Below, one piece after another: positions 17,893 through 26,187 of a stretch of DNA of 36,655 nt (the first letter of the stretch is position 1; every line of letters starts with the position of its first letter). The notes below the pieces were generated by a model, which was not told the origin of the DNA, did not search any database, and was given only the letters and a program-made list of their open reading frames with translations. A program made the position numbers and the translations under genes. Source of the stretch: Chitinophagaceae bacterium (lineage in GTDB: Bacteria > Bacteroidota > Bacteroidia > Chitinophagales > Chitinophagaceae); NCBI GenBank assembly GCA_017307735.1, contig JAFKGR010000023.1, positions 1 through 36,655 on the forward strand. Reading direction: 5' to 3'.

Positions 17893-17914
17893 AGGAAGCA
17901 ACTTTTTTCTTCCT
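17893..17914. terminator. Weak hairpin between convergent genes
   Basis: AGGAAG (17893-17898) and CTTCCT (17909-17914) form a 6-bp stem with a T-rich loop between the convergent alpha-2-macroglobulin and reductase genes. It may act as a bidirectional terminator, but the stem is short and no clean T-tract follows it. Confidence 0.25.
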
Positions 17915-18852
17915 TAATAACCTCTCTTCCTATCGACTACATCCACTAAGGGTTCTCCCTTCTTCATGGCATAATAATTCTGCAATACTTTCCTGAAAGC
18001 CACATCAGGGTGGGTATTGCCGGCATTGTGCGGAGAAATCAATATTTTTTTATTTGTCCAGAAGGGATGCTCCGGCGGAAGCGGTTCTTCACGAAAAACA
18101 TCCAGCGCCGCACCGGACAATTGCCCGTTATCCAAAGCATCAATCAAATCTTTATCCACCACATGCCCGCCTCTGGCGACATTGATCAGAAATGCACCTT
18201 TTGGTAATTGGTTAAATGTCTTTTTATTGAGTATCCCTTCGGTAGCATCTGTAAGTGGGAGGATACAAACAAGAATTTGCGCTGTGGTCAGAAACGCATC
18301 CTTCTGATCATCGCCGTAAAACGTCCTGATATTATCAATTTGTTTGGGAGTCCTCGACCATCCGGTAACTTTAAAATCATTTTTCAAAAATAATTCGCCA
18401 ATCACTTTACCGATTGCACCGATTCCCATAATGCCTGCTGTGGTATCCTGTGGACGTTGAAATGGATGATGTCTCCAGATTTTTTCTTTCTGCTGATGAA
18501 AAAATTCAGGTATCCTCCTCATGTGGCCTAATGCGAGCGCAAGTACAAAATCTGCGATGTCCCGTTGATGCATCGGTTGTACAATCTTTGTGACTATTAC
18601 ATTTTCAGGAAGACCGGTTCCTGTCAGAATGGTTCGCACACCTGCTCCCATTGACGCCACCACTTTCAAATTCGGGTACAAGCTAAAAACTCCCTGAGGC
18701 GGGTTGAATGCCATTAAAAATTCAACATCGTTGCGATTGGTGTCATCCGGATACAACTGCACTTCAAAATCCGGAACTTGTTTTCTGATCGAATCTGTCC
18801 ATGCCTTTGCAAACCTCTCATTCGGACAAATGATCGTAATCTTATCTTTCAT
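17914..18852 (-). CDS. ghrA: D-2-hydroxyacid dehydrogenase, glyoxylate/hydroxypyruvate reductase A type
   Basis: 312-residue cytosolic NAD(P)H-dependent reductase. The dinucleotide fold motif is G143-I-G145-A-I-G148 (GIMGIGAIGKVIG). Catalytic residues of the family are visible as R227 in NVARGGH, E256 in FREEPLPP and H275 in ISPHNAG. The short N-terminal catalytic segment and the WSRTPK after the second strand match the GhrA group, which prefers NADPH and reduces glyoxylate and hydroxypyruvate; substrate preference is inferred from family. ATG at 18852 follows AGGAG and a consensus promoter. It is convergent with the alpha-2-macroglobulin gene. Confidence 0.87.
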   Translation of the reverse strand: MKDKITIICPNERFAKAWTDSIRKQVPDFEVQLYPDDTNRNDVEFLMAFNPPQGVFSLYPNLKVVASMGAGVRTILTGTGLPENVIVTKIVQPMHQRDIADFVLALALGHMRRIPEFFHQQKEKIWRHHPFQRPQDTTAGIMGIGAIGKVIGELFLKNDFKVTGWSRTPKQIDNIRTFYGDDQKDAFLTTAQILVCILPLTDATEGILNKKTFNQLPKGAFLINVARGGHVVDKDLIDALDNGQLSGAALDVFREEPLPPEHPFWTNKKILISPHNAGNTHPDVAFRKVLQNYYAMKKGEPLVDVVDRKRGY

Positions 18853-18868
18853 AATGAGGTATCTCCTG

Positions 18869-18904
18869 CAAATTTAGTACCCGTACGAAACGGGACCTTC
18901 AAAA
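18869..18904 (-). promoter_or_regulatory. Bacteroidota-type promoter of the ghrA-like gene
   Basis: On the minus strand TAAATTTG (18876-18869) matches TAnnTTTG exactly, and TTTTG (18904-18900) lies 23 nt upstream, slightly longer than the usual ~19-20 nt. Transcription would begin about 10-12 nt before the ATG at 18852, and the AGGAG at 18867-18863 would lie at the start of this very short leader. Confidence 0.5.
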
Positions 18905-19127
18905 GTGTGTTCCACACCAGAGGATAAATTGCAAAACAGATTAAAATATTTATTAAGGTATTCTTGCAAACACCATTTACTTCCCCGTTTTAATAAACCA
19001 ACACGATTTTTATAACCGGTTATTTCATCGCGTAAAACATTCCGTCCAATGATTCTCAAAATTGGTAATCAGAAATAGAAAGTTAGGCCTGTCAATCCTT
19101 TCCCCTTTTCATCTCGGATCGAATTAT

Positions 19128-19135
19128 TACTTTTG
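19128..19135 (+). promoter_or_regulatory. Probable -7 promoter box of the yebC-like gene
   Basis: TACTTTTG matches the Bacteroidota -7 consensus TAnnTTTG exactly and ends 20 nt before the ATG at 19156. No convincing TTTG is seen at the -33 position. The rest of the 18853-19155 gap holds the divergent promoter at 18869-18904 and nothing else recognisable. Confidence 0.45.
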
Positions 19136-19155
19136 CCGTCCAAAAAACAGAATTC

Positions 19156-19866
19156 ATGGGAAGAATTTTTGAAGTAAGAAAGGCTACGATGTTTGCCCGC
19201 TGGGACCGGATGGCCAAGCAATTCACACGCATTGGAAAGGAAATTGACATTGCTGTAAAACAAGGTGGTTCTGATCCGGAAAACAATGCCATTCTCAGGC
19301 GTGTAATCCAAAACGCCAAGGCCGTCAACATGCCCAAAGACCGCATTGAAGCAGCCATCAAACGTGCCATGGGAAAAGACAAAACAAGCTACCATGAAGA
19401 ACTGTATGAAGGCTTTGCCCCACACGGAGTGGCGCTTCTGATTGACGCAGCCACCGACAATGCAAACAGAACCGTTGCCAATGTGAGAATGCATTTCAGT
19501 AAGAATGGCGGATCACTCGGCGCCCCCGGAAGTGTTTCCTTCATGTTTAAACACATGGGTGAATTCAAGATTAAAAATTCAGGCCAGGATCAGGAAGAAC
19601 TCGAACTCGACCTCATTGATTCCGGGCTTCAGGAAATCGGCGAAGACAGCGACAACAATATCATTATCCGTACATCTTTCACTGACTTCGGAAATATGAG
19701 CAAGGCGCTTGAAGACCGGAAAATAGAAGTTGTAAGTTCAGAACCTACGTGGATTCCCGAAACGACTGTTGAACTTTCTGAAGATCAGGCAACCGATGTT
19801 TTGAGATTGGTCGATCACCTCGAACAGGATGATGATGTACAAAAGGTGTATCATAATCTGAAATAA
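19156..19866 (+). CDS. yebC: YebC/TACO1 family protein
   Basis: 236 residues, cytosolic. The conserved YebC opening is present with a Bacteroidota-style shorter N-terminus (MGRIFEVRKATMFARWDRMAKQFTRIGKEIDIAVKQGG), followed by NNAILRRVIQNAKAVNMPKDRIEAAIKRA, then YEGFAPHGVALLIDAATDNANRTVANVR and GSLGAPGSVSFMF. Members were first described as transcription regulators (PmpR) and more recently as translation factors that relieve ribosome stalling at proline-rich stretches; both roles come from family knowledge. The family is near-universal, so this marks core chromosome. The start is supported by the -7 box just upstream. No partner gene (ruvC or similar) is adjacent. Confidence 0.95.
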   Translation: MGRIFEVRKATMFARWDRMAKQFTRIGKEIDIAVKQGGSDPENNAILRRVIQNAKAVNMPKDRIEAAIKRAMGKDKTSYHEELYEGFAPHGVALLIDAATDNANRTVANVRMHFSKNGGSLGAPGSVSFMFKHMGEFKIKNSGQDQEELELDLIDSGLQEIGEDSDNNIIIRTSFTDFGNMSKALEDRKIEVVSSEPTWIPETTVELSEDQATDVLRLVDHLEQDDDVQKVYHNLK

Positions 19867-20170
19867 TTCCGGAAAAGAAGAATCAAAATTCAGGATCTGT
19901 ACCAAAGCAACGCTGCAAATTCAAATTATCGTAAAAAAGGATCTTCCTAAACTCATCGATCAGGATCATAACGGATAATTAATTTGTTTTTGAAATGGAT
20001 CATCATTTCGTGTGAGCCATATTCAAAAGCGGACAGGAAGTGTATCATAACCGTACACCATTAATTAAAGATAAATTGTAATTTTCTGAATATCATACAG
20101 GTTTCGAATTGGAACAACATTCGCAACTCTTTTATGTGTTCGGTCTCATCAGGATTAAAAGCAGTATTAA
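19867..20170. other. Intergenic stretch without a recognised feature
   Basis: About 300 bp between the yebC-like gene and the ABC permease gene, both on the plus strand. It is AT-rich. No convincing gene, RNA, terminator hairpin or repeat is seen; a promoter for the permease is expected here but no sequence matches the consensus well. Confidence 0.5.
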
Positions 20171-22570
20171 ATGTTCAGAAATTACTTTAAAACAGCAATA
20201 AGAAATTTTATCAGGAACAAACTATTCACCACCATCAATATCACAGGCCTCACGGTTGGTTTTGCAGCCTGCCTGTTGATTGGTATTTTCATAACCGATG
20301 AATTTAGTTTTGACAATTTTCAAAAGAATGGAGACCGCCTCGCACGCATCACAATGGAATACCAAATGTCTGGCACGGTGGATTCTACGGCAGTAACCGG
20401 CACCAGGCCCGGGCCGCAATTTGCAAGAACTTTCCCTGAAATTGAATCATTCACACGGACAAGCCTCGAACATCGTATTCTGAAAACCGGAGACCAATTA
20501 TTTGATGAGCCGGAATTTTTATATGCGGATCCCCCATTCTTCAAAATGTTTTCCTTTCACATTACAAAAGGAGATTTCAAAACTCCGCTAAGTGCACCGA
20601 ATTCAGTAGTTCTCACTGAATCGATGGCAAAAAAATATTTTGGAAACAACAATCCAATTGGCCAGGTAATCACCTCCGGCAAAAATGAATTAACGGTAAC
20701 TGCCATCTGCGAAAATGTCCCTGAAAACAGCCAGATCCAATTTGATTTTGTTTCTCCCTTTCTCAGTAAAGGATCTTTTGTAAATAATGAAGTTTGGTTC
20801 AATGCCAACTGGATCACTTATTTATTGCTAAAAAATAAAAATGATTTCGCCCCTCTGCAGAATAAAATTGATGCATACATGCGTACCCCGGAAGTAAGAA
20901 AAGAGGCTGGCGTTGAGGGAAGTGATTATCTGAAGTTTCACATTCAACCATTCATGGATGTGCATCTCTATTCGGGGCTTACAGGCTTCAAACCCAACGG
21001 AAGCATGGGTTTTATCTATATGCTTTCCGTGATTGCACTGCTGATTCTGATTATTGCTTTTGCCAATTATACCAATCTGACAATTTCACAAAGTGCATCG
21101 CGATCGGGTGAAATCGGGATGCGCAAAGTGATGGGAGCTTCCGGAAAACAAATCTTTTTTCAGTTTATCAGCGAGTCTGCATTTATCACCTTCCTATCCC
21201 TGGTTCTTGCATTTATCCTGTCAATTTTACTTCTTCCTTTATTTAATCAATTAACCGGAAAATCGTTAAGCACCTCTTCACTTTTTTCAGTGTCAATTCT
21301 TTCATCAGCATTCGCCCTCGCAATTTTATTTTCTTTAATCGCGGGTTTGTATCCGGCATTGGTTCTATCAGGAAAGAAAACCATTTCAATACTCAAGAAA
21401 GGATTCACATTCACCGGCGGAAATCCAATATTAAGAAAGGGATTGATTATCGCGCAATTTGCAATCTCTGTCTTCCTGATCATTTACACAGTTATCATTC
21501 TCCAGCAAATGAATTATCTGGAGACAAGAAATCCGGGATATAACAGAGAAAATGTGATTTCGTTACCCATTGGTCAAAGCATGAAAAAAAACCTGGACCT
21601 CCTGGAAGATGCATTCAGACAGGTGCCGGGAGTGCAATCTGTTACGACGGCTTACGAAACACCTGAAGATATTCAATGGGGCGATGGGGTTACTATGACA
21701 GATGAAAAAGGTCAGCATGCTGTTTCCGTAAACGCACAGCCAGTCGGCTTACATTATCTCTCGACGTTAAAGATGAAGTTGGTTGCCGGAAGAGGATTCC
21801 TTCAATCTGATTTCGCGGGCATGGATACATCAGATAATTTTAAAAATTACCACCAGGCCTTTATCATCAATGAAACGCTCGCATCCAAACTCGGATTAAC
21901 TCCTGAAAATGCGGTCGGTAAAATTTTAAATAAAGGTGTTTCCGGACCGGTTGTCGGAGTCGTGAAAGATTTCAATTACCAAAGTCTGCATCAAACCATC
22001 GGTCCAATACTTCTGTTTCTAAATAAAGATATGGCCGGGGTATTTCTGATGCGGATCAACGGCGCAAATTCTGCAAACACACTTGCCGCCCTTGAACAAA
22101 CATGGAAGGAAAGAATACCGGACCGTCCGTTTACTTACAATTTTCTGGATCAGGATTACCAGCATTTATATCAGGCCGAAACGAGGTCATCTGTATTTCT
22201 AACGGTTGCAGCCGCCCTTGGAATTTTCCTGGCATGTCTGGGATTGTTTGGGCTTGCGGCATACACAGTAACCAAACGAAAAAAAGAAATCAGTATCCGA
22301 AAAGTTCTTGGAGCTAACACGGGAAGTATTGTTCTCACTTTGTCAAAAGGGTTTATGCAATTAATAATAGTTGCCATAATTGTAGCTTTCCCGGTGGCAT
22401 GGATTTTTGGAAACAAGTGGCTGACGGGATTCGCTTACAGAATAAATATTTCAATCTGGGTTTTCGTTCTGGTTGCATTGGTAACCTTTCTTATCGCTTT
22501 TGCTACGACAAGCATTCAGGCCGCTTTTGCATCAAGAGCCAACCCATCGGAAACATTAAAGACCGAATGA
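20171..22570 (+). CDS. ABC transporter permease, MacB/FtsX type
   Basis: 799-residue inner-membrane protein with two copies of the MacB periplasmic core plus FtsX module. A first transmembrane helix (about 21-41) follows the conserved start MFRNYFKTAIRNFIRNKLFT; a periplasmic core (ITDEFSFDNF onwards) leads to three helices around 281-400; a short loop leads to a fifth helix (about 422-442), a second periplasmic core and three C-terminal helices (about 673-790). Conserved EIGMRKVMGAS and EISIRKVLGA motifs mark the cytosolic coupling helices that contact an ATPase. No ATPase gene is next to it, which is common for these large Bacteroidota permeases. They move lipids, peptides or drugs by mechanotransmission; the substrate is unknown here. 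Confidence 0.9.
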   Translation: MFRNYFKTAIRNFIRNKLFTTINITGLTVGFAACLLIGIFITDEFSFDNFQKNGDRLARITMEYQMSGTVDSTAVTGTRPGPQFARTFPEIESFTRTSLEHRILKTGDQLFDEPEFLYADPPFFKMFSFHITKGDFKTPLSAPNSVVLTESMAKKYFGNNNPIGQVITSGKNELTVTAICENVPENSQIQFDFVSPFLSKGSFVNNEVWFNANWITYLLLKNKNDFAPLQNKIDAYMRTPEVRKEAGVEGSDYLKFHIQPFMDVHLYSGLTGFKPNGSMGFIYMLSVIALLILIIAFANYTNLTISQSASRSGEIGMRKVMGASGKQIFFQFISESAFITFLSLVLAFILSILLLPLFNQLTGKSLSTSSLFSVSILSSAFALAILFSLIAGLYPALVLSGKKTISILKKGFTFTGGNPILRKGLIIAQFAISVFLIIYTVIILQQMNYLETRNPGYNRENVISLPIGQSMKKNLDLLEDAFRQVPGVQSVTTAYETPEDIQWGDGVTMTDEKGQHAVSVNAQPVGLHYLSTLKMKLVAGRGFLQSDFAGMDTSDNFKNYHQAFIINETLASKLGLTPENAVGKILNKGVSGPVVGVVKDFNYQSLHQTIGPILLFLNKDMAGVFLMRINGANSANTLAALEQTWKERIPDRPFTYNFLDQDYQHLYQAETRSSVFLTVAAALGIFLACLGLFGLAAYTVTKRKKEISIRKVLGANTGSIVLTLSKGFMQLIIVAIIVAFPVAWIFGNKWLTGFAYRINISIWVFVLVALVTFLIAFATTSIQAAFASRANPSETLKTE

Positions 22571-22622
22571 GCCGGCAGGAGGATGGTGACCTGTAAAGTA
22601 TCAGTTTCCTCTTCTATCAGGA

Positions 22623-23204
22623 TCAGACTTTTAAAGATCCGCGAAATCCCCTGGCAGCATAATAAGATTCTGCTCCGTTGTGATAAATAAACACTCGACC
22701 GAAACGGTTATCACCAAAGATCGCTCCGCCCAATTCCCTGACATTTCCGGGTGTATAAAGCCAGCTTGAAGTTTTCAGGTCAAAACCTCCGGTCTTTTGC
22801 AATTCAAAATATTCCTTTTCCGTCAGGATATTGATTCCCATTTCACACGCCATTTCAAATGCGCTATTTTTCGGTTTGTTTTCTTTTCTTGATTTAAAGG
22901 CTTCACTATCGTAACACAGGCTGCGCCTGCCTTTTGGGCTTTCAATACTGAAATCAAAAAAAATATATTCACCTGATTTTGTGTCGTACCCAAATACATC
23001 TGGTTCTCCTCCGGTTTCCTCCATTCTGTTCAGCGACCACATTTTCTCCGGAAGCGATTTCAATTTTTCCTCCACATCATTCCAATTTATATAATCGTGC
23101 CTGTTCATGTTTTCTTCAAAACGAATTTTCAAAATATTGAGAAGGTTGTTTGTCATTGATGCTGGCAACAATTTGTCTGCTGAAGAATTTTTTTTCAATG
23201 CCAT
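22623..23204 (-). CDS. DUF4256 family protein
   Basis: 193 residues, no signal peptide, predicted cytosolic. The family signature is strong: LLNILKIRFEENMNRHDYINW, WSLNRMEETGGEPDV, YIFFDFSIESPKGRRSLCYD, and the C-terminal FIYHNGAESYYAARGFRGSL. The function of DUF4256 is not known. The length and both ends match the family, so the gene seems intact. It is convergent with the permease gene and divergent from the M14 peptidase gene. Confidence 0.9.
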   Translation of the reverse strand: MALKKNSSADKLLPASMTNNLLNILKIRFEENMNRHDYINWNDVEEKLKSLPEKMWSLNRMEETGGEPDVFGYDTKSGEYIFFDFSIESPKGRRSLCYDSEAFKSRKENKPKNSAFEMACEMGINILTEKEYFELQKTGGFDLKTSSWLYTPGNVRELGGAIFGDNRFGRVFIYHNGAESYYAARGFRGSLKV

Positions 23205-23461
23205 TTTGATTACGTTTTTTAGGGTGATAAAACTAAGAAGAAATATAAGCTAATAGTTACCGAACCGTCTTTCTAAATATTTTTAAAACATTTCAACCCG
23301 GCAAAATAAAGTTTATACTTGTAAGTCCACCAAAGTGCATATCTCCAATTACCATTTTTCGCAACAACTTACCACAATAATAAGTTTCCATTTATCATCC
23401 GAAGAAATTGACCTATATTATCGTCTCATAAACAATCTTACTTAAAAAATAAATCTGAATT

Positions 23462-26185
23462 ATGAAAATCCTGAAACCGCTATTCGCGATTCCTTTGCTC
23501 TTCATTACTTTTCAATTTCATGCCACGGCACAAATCGTCCCCACGCCGAAAGAACACTTCGGATTCAATATCGGCGATGATTACATGCTGGCCAATTACA
23601 CGCAGGCTGAAGCCTATTACAAAAAAGTGGCTGCAGCTTCCGACCGCATTAAACTGCAGCAGATCGGCAAAACCGAAGAGGGAAGAAATCAATACATCAT
23701 CATCGTTTCCTCACCTGAAAATATTAAGCATCTTTCAAAATATCAATCCATTTCCCAACGCCTTGCAAGAGGAGAAAACCTCACTGATGCAGATGCAAAA
23801 AAACTCGCTGGAGAAGGAAAATCAGTTGTCTGGATCGATGGCGGACTGCATGCAACCGAAACCGTCGGAAGCCACCAGTTAATTGAAACACTTTACCAGC
23901 TTACAAGCCGCAATGACGAAGAGACAAAAAGGATACTGGATAATGATATCATATTGCTGGCACAGGTAAACCCGGATGGGCAGGAGCTTGTAGCCAACTG
24001 GTATATGAAAGATAAAGATGTGACCAAAAGAAAAATGGACATCCCGCGGTTGTACGAAAAATATATCGGACACGATAACAACCGCGATTTCTACATGAAC
24101 AACATGAGCGAGAGTAAGAATATTTCGCGCGTGTTGTACATCGATTGGATGCCGCAGATTCTCTACAATCATCATCAGAGCGGGCCTGCAGGATCCGTAC
24201 TGGCAGGGCCTCCCTACCGCGATCCGTTCAATTACGTATATGACCCACTGTTAGTAACCGGAATTGATGCAATGGGCGCTGCGATGATCAACAGATTGAA
24301 TTCGGAAAACAAACCGGGGTTCACACGTTTGTCAGGCTCTGTTTTTTCAACATGGTGGAATGGCGGGCTGCGAACCACCGCTTATTATCATAACATTATC
24401 GGGTTACTTACTGAAATTATCGGCAGCCCTACTCCATCTGAAATTCCCCTTGTTCCCGATCGCCTGGTTCCCAACAGCGCCACTCCAAATCCTGTAACAC
24501 CACAGTCCTGGCACTTCCGAAATTCCATTGATTATTCTGTTTCCCTCAACTATGCCATTCTCGATTATGCGAGCCGATATAAAGAAGAATTGCTTTACAA
24601 TATGTATCGCATGGCCAAAAACAGCATTGACAAAGGAAGTCAGGATTACTGGACACTGCGGCCGGCTTACGTGGATTCGGTGAAAGAATTAATTACCAAA
24701 CATGCCAGAAAAAATAATGCAGGAAATAGCAGGTTCCAATTGCTTTCGCCGGCTTATTTCGATTCAGTCTTTAAAGATCCTTCCAAAAGAGATCCGAGAG
24801 GTTTCATTATTCCTTCAAGCCAAAAAGATTTTTATTCAGCCACCCGTTTTGTCAACGCGCTGATCGAATCGGGTATCAGGGTTGAAAAAGCAACCTCCTC
24901 TTTTACCGTTGAAGGAAAAAATTATCCCGCAGGATCTTACATCATAAAAACCAACCAGGCCTTTCGTCCCCATGTGATTGACATGTTTGAACCACAGGAT
25001 CATCCCAACGATTTTCAATATCCCGGAGGACCGCCTGTAAGGCCTTACGACGCGGCAGGATGGACACTCGCCTATCAGATGGGAATTGAATTTGACCGTT
25101 TCCTGAATAATTTTTCCGGCCCATTCGAAACAATTCCTTACGGGGAAATTCAAAAACCCCTGGCGCAAAACATAGCTTCTTCTTCAGGATACATCATCAG
25201 TCCGGAATCAAACAATTCATTCATCACAGTCAATGATCTTCTCAACAAAGGAATTGACGTGTACCGTTTGACAAAAGCCGACGGGGATGCCATTGCAGGT
25301 TCATTTTATGTTTCAGATAAAGGTGCAGAAATTCTTAAAAAAGCAGCACATGAAAATGGATTGAGAGTTCAGTCCGTAAAAAATATTCCACTCTCCAAAA
25401 CCAAAATTACCCCGGCAAGAATTGCACTTTACGATCAGTACGGCGGATCGATTCCTTCAGGTTGGGTCAGGTGGTTATTGGAACAAAACCATTATCCGTT
25501 CACTGTTGTTTATCCGCAGGATCTCGACAAAGGTGATCTCAATAAAAAATTTGATGTGATTTTATTTGCAGATGCAAACATGCCGATGGGTGAACGTTCA
25601 TTCTACGGGCGCCAACCAAAGGCTGATGAAATCCCCGCAGAATTCAGGCACATGCTGGGATCAATGACAAAAGATAATACGATTCCGCAGTTGAAAACTT
25701 TTCTTGAAAACGGTGGAAATATTATTACCATCGGAAACAGTACCAACCTGGCTTATCTGCTGGATCTTCCTGTAAGAAATGCTTTAACAAAGAAAAATTC
25801 AAAAGGAGAAACAGAACCTCTTTCGCCCAATGATTATTATGTTCCCGGAAGTATTTTAACTGCCATCGTCGACAACACCCAGCCGGAAAACAGCGGAATG
25901 AAATCAACAGCAGATATGAATTTCAATAACTCAAATGTATTTGATCTGAATCCTGATGCAGTAATAAAAGGTGTTCGCCCCCTCGCATGGTTTGGCGATA
26001 AACCTCCGCTCAAAAGTGGCTGGGCCTGGGGTCAATCTTATCTTAAGGATGGTGTAATTGCTTTTGCTGCACCTGTCGGCAAAGGAAAATTCTACGCGTG
26101 TTCAACTGAAATCACTTTCCGCGCACAACCTTACGGAACTTTCAGAATGTTATTTAACCAATTGTATAAATCCAATAAAGATTAA
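23462..26185 (+). CDS. Exported M14-family zinc carboxypeptidase
   Basis: 907 residues with a Sec signal peptide (MKILKPLFAIPLLFITFQFHATAQ), so periplasmic or secreted. The zinc-binding HxxE is H130-A-T-E133 in DGGLHATETVGSHQ, with a later zinc His in the NHHQSG stretch (237/238) and NNRDFYMN between them. After the catalytic domain, the C-terminal half contains a stretch resembling a class I glutamine-amidotransferase-like fold (KITPARIALYDQYGGSIPSG..., ending FYACSTEITFRAQ), as in large Bacteroidota M14 proteins. It probably trims peptides. The next gene starts 2 bp after its stop, so the two are one operon with an S9 peptidase. A weak -7-like box (TATACTTG) lies about 140 bp upstream. Confidence 0.9.
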   Translation: MKILKPLFAIPLLFITFQFHATAQIVPTPKEHFGFNIGDDYMLANYTQAEAYYKKVAAASDRIKLQQIGKTEEGRNQYIIIVSSPENIKHLSKYQSISQRLARGENLTDADAKKLAGEGKSVVWIDGGLHATETVGSHQLIETLYQLTSRNDEETKRILDNDIILLAQVNPDGQELVANWYMKDKDVTKRKMDIPRLYEKYIGHDNNRDFYMNNMSESKNISRVLYIDWMPQILYNHHQSGPAGSVLAGPPYRDPFNYVYDPLLVTGIDAMGAAMINRLNSENKPGFTRLSGSVFSTWWNGGLRTTAYYHNIIGLLTEIIGSPTPSEIPLVPDRLVPNSATPNPVTPQSWHFRNSIDYSVSLNYAILDYASRYKEELLYNMYRMAKNSIDKGSQDYWTLRPAYVDSVKELITKHARKNNAGNSRFQLLSPAYFDSVFKDPSKRDPRGFIIPSSQKDFYSATRFVNALIESGIRVEKATSSFTVEGKNYPAGSYIIKTNQAFRPHVIDMFEPQDHPNDFQYPGGPPVRPYDAAGWTLAYQMGIEFDRFLNNFSGPFETIPYGEIQKPLAQNIASSSGYIISPESNNSFITVNDLLNKGIDVYRLTKADGDAIAGSFYVSDKGAEILKKAAHENGLRVQSVKNIPLSKTKITPARIALYDQYGGSIPSGWVRWLLEQNHYPFTVVYPQDLDKGDLNKKFDVILFADANMPMGERSFYGRQPKADEIPAEFRHMLGSMTKDNTIPQLKTFLENGGNIITIGNSTNLAYLLDLPVRNALTKKNSKGETEPLSPNDYYVPGSILTAIVDNTQPENSGMKSTADMNFNNSNVFDLNPDAVIKGVRPLAWFGDKPPLKSGWAWGQSYLKDGVIAFAAPVGKGKFYACSTEITFRAQPYGTFRMLFNQLYKSNKD

Positions 26186-26187
26186 TC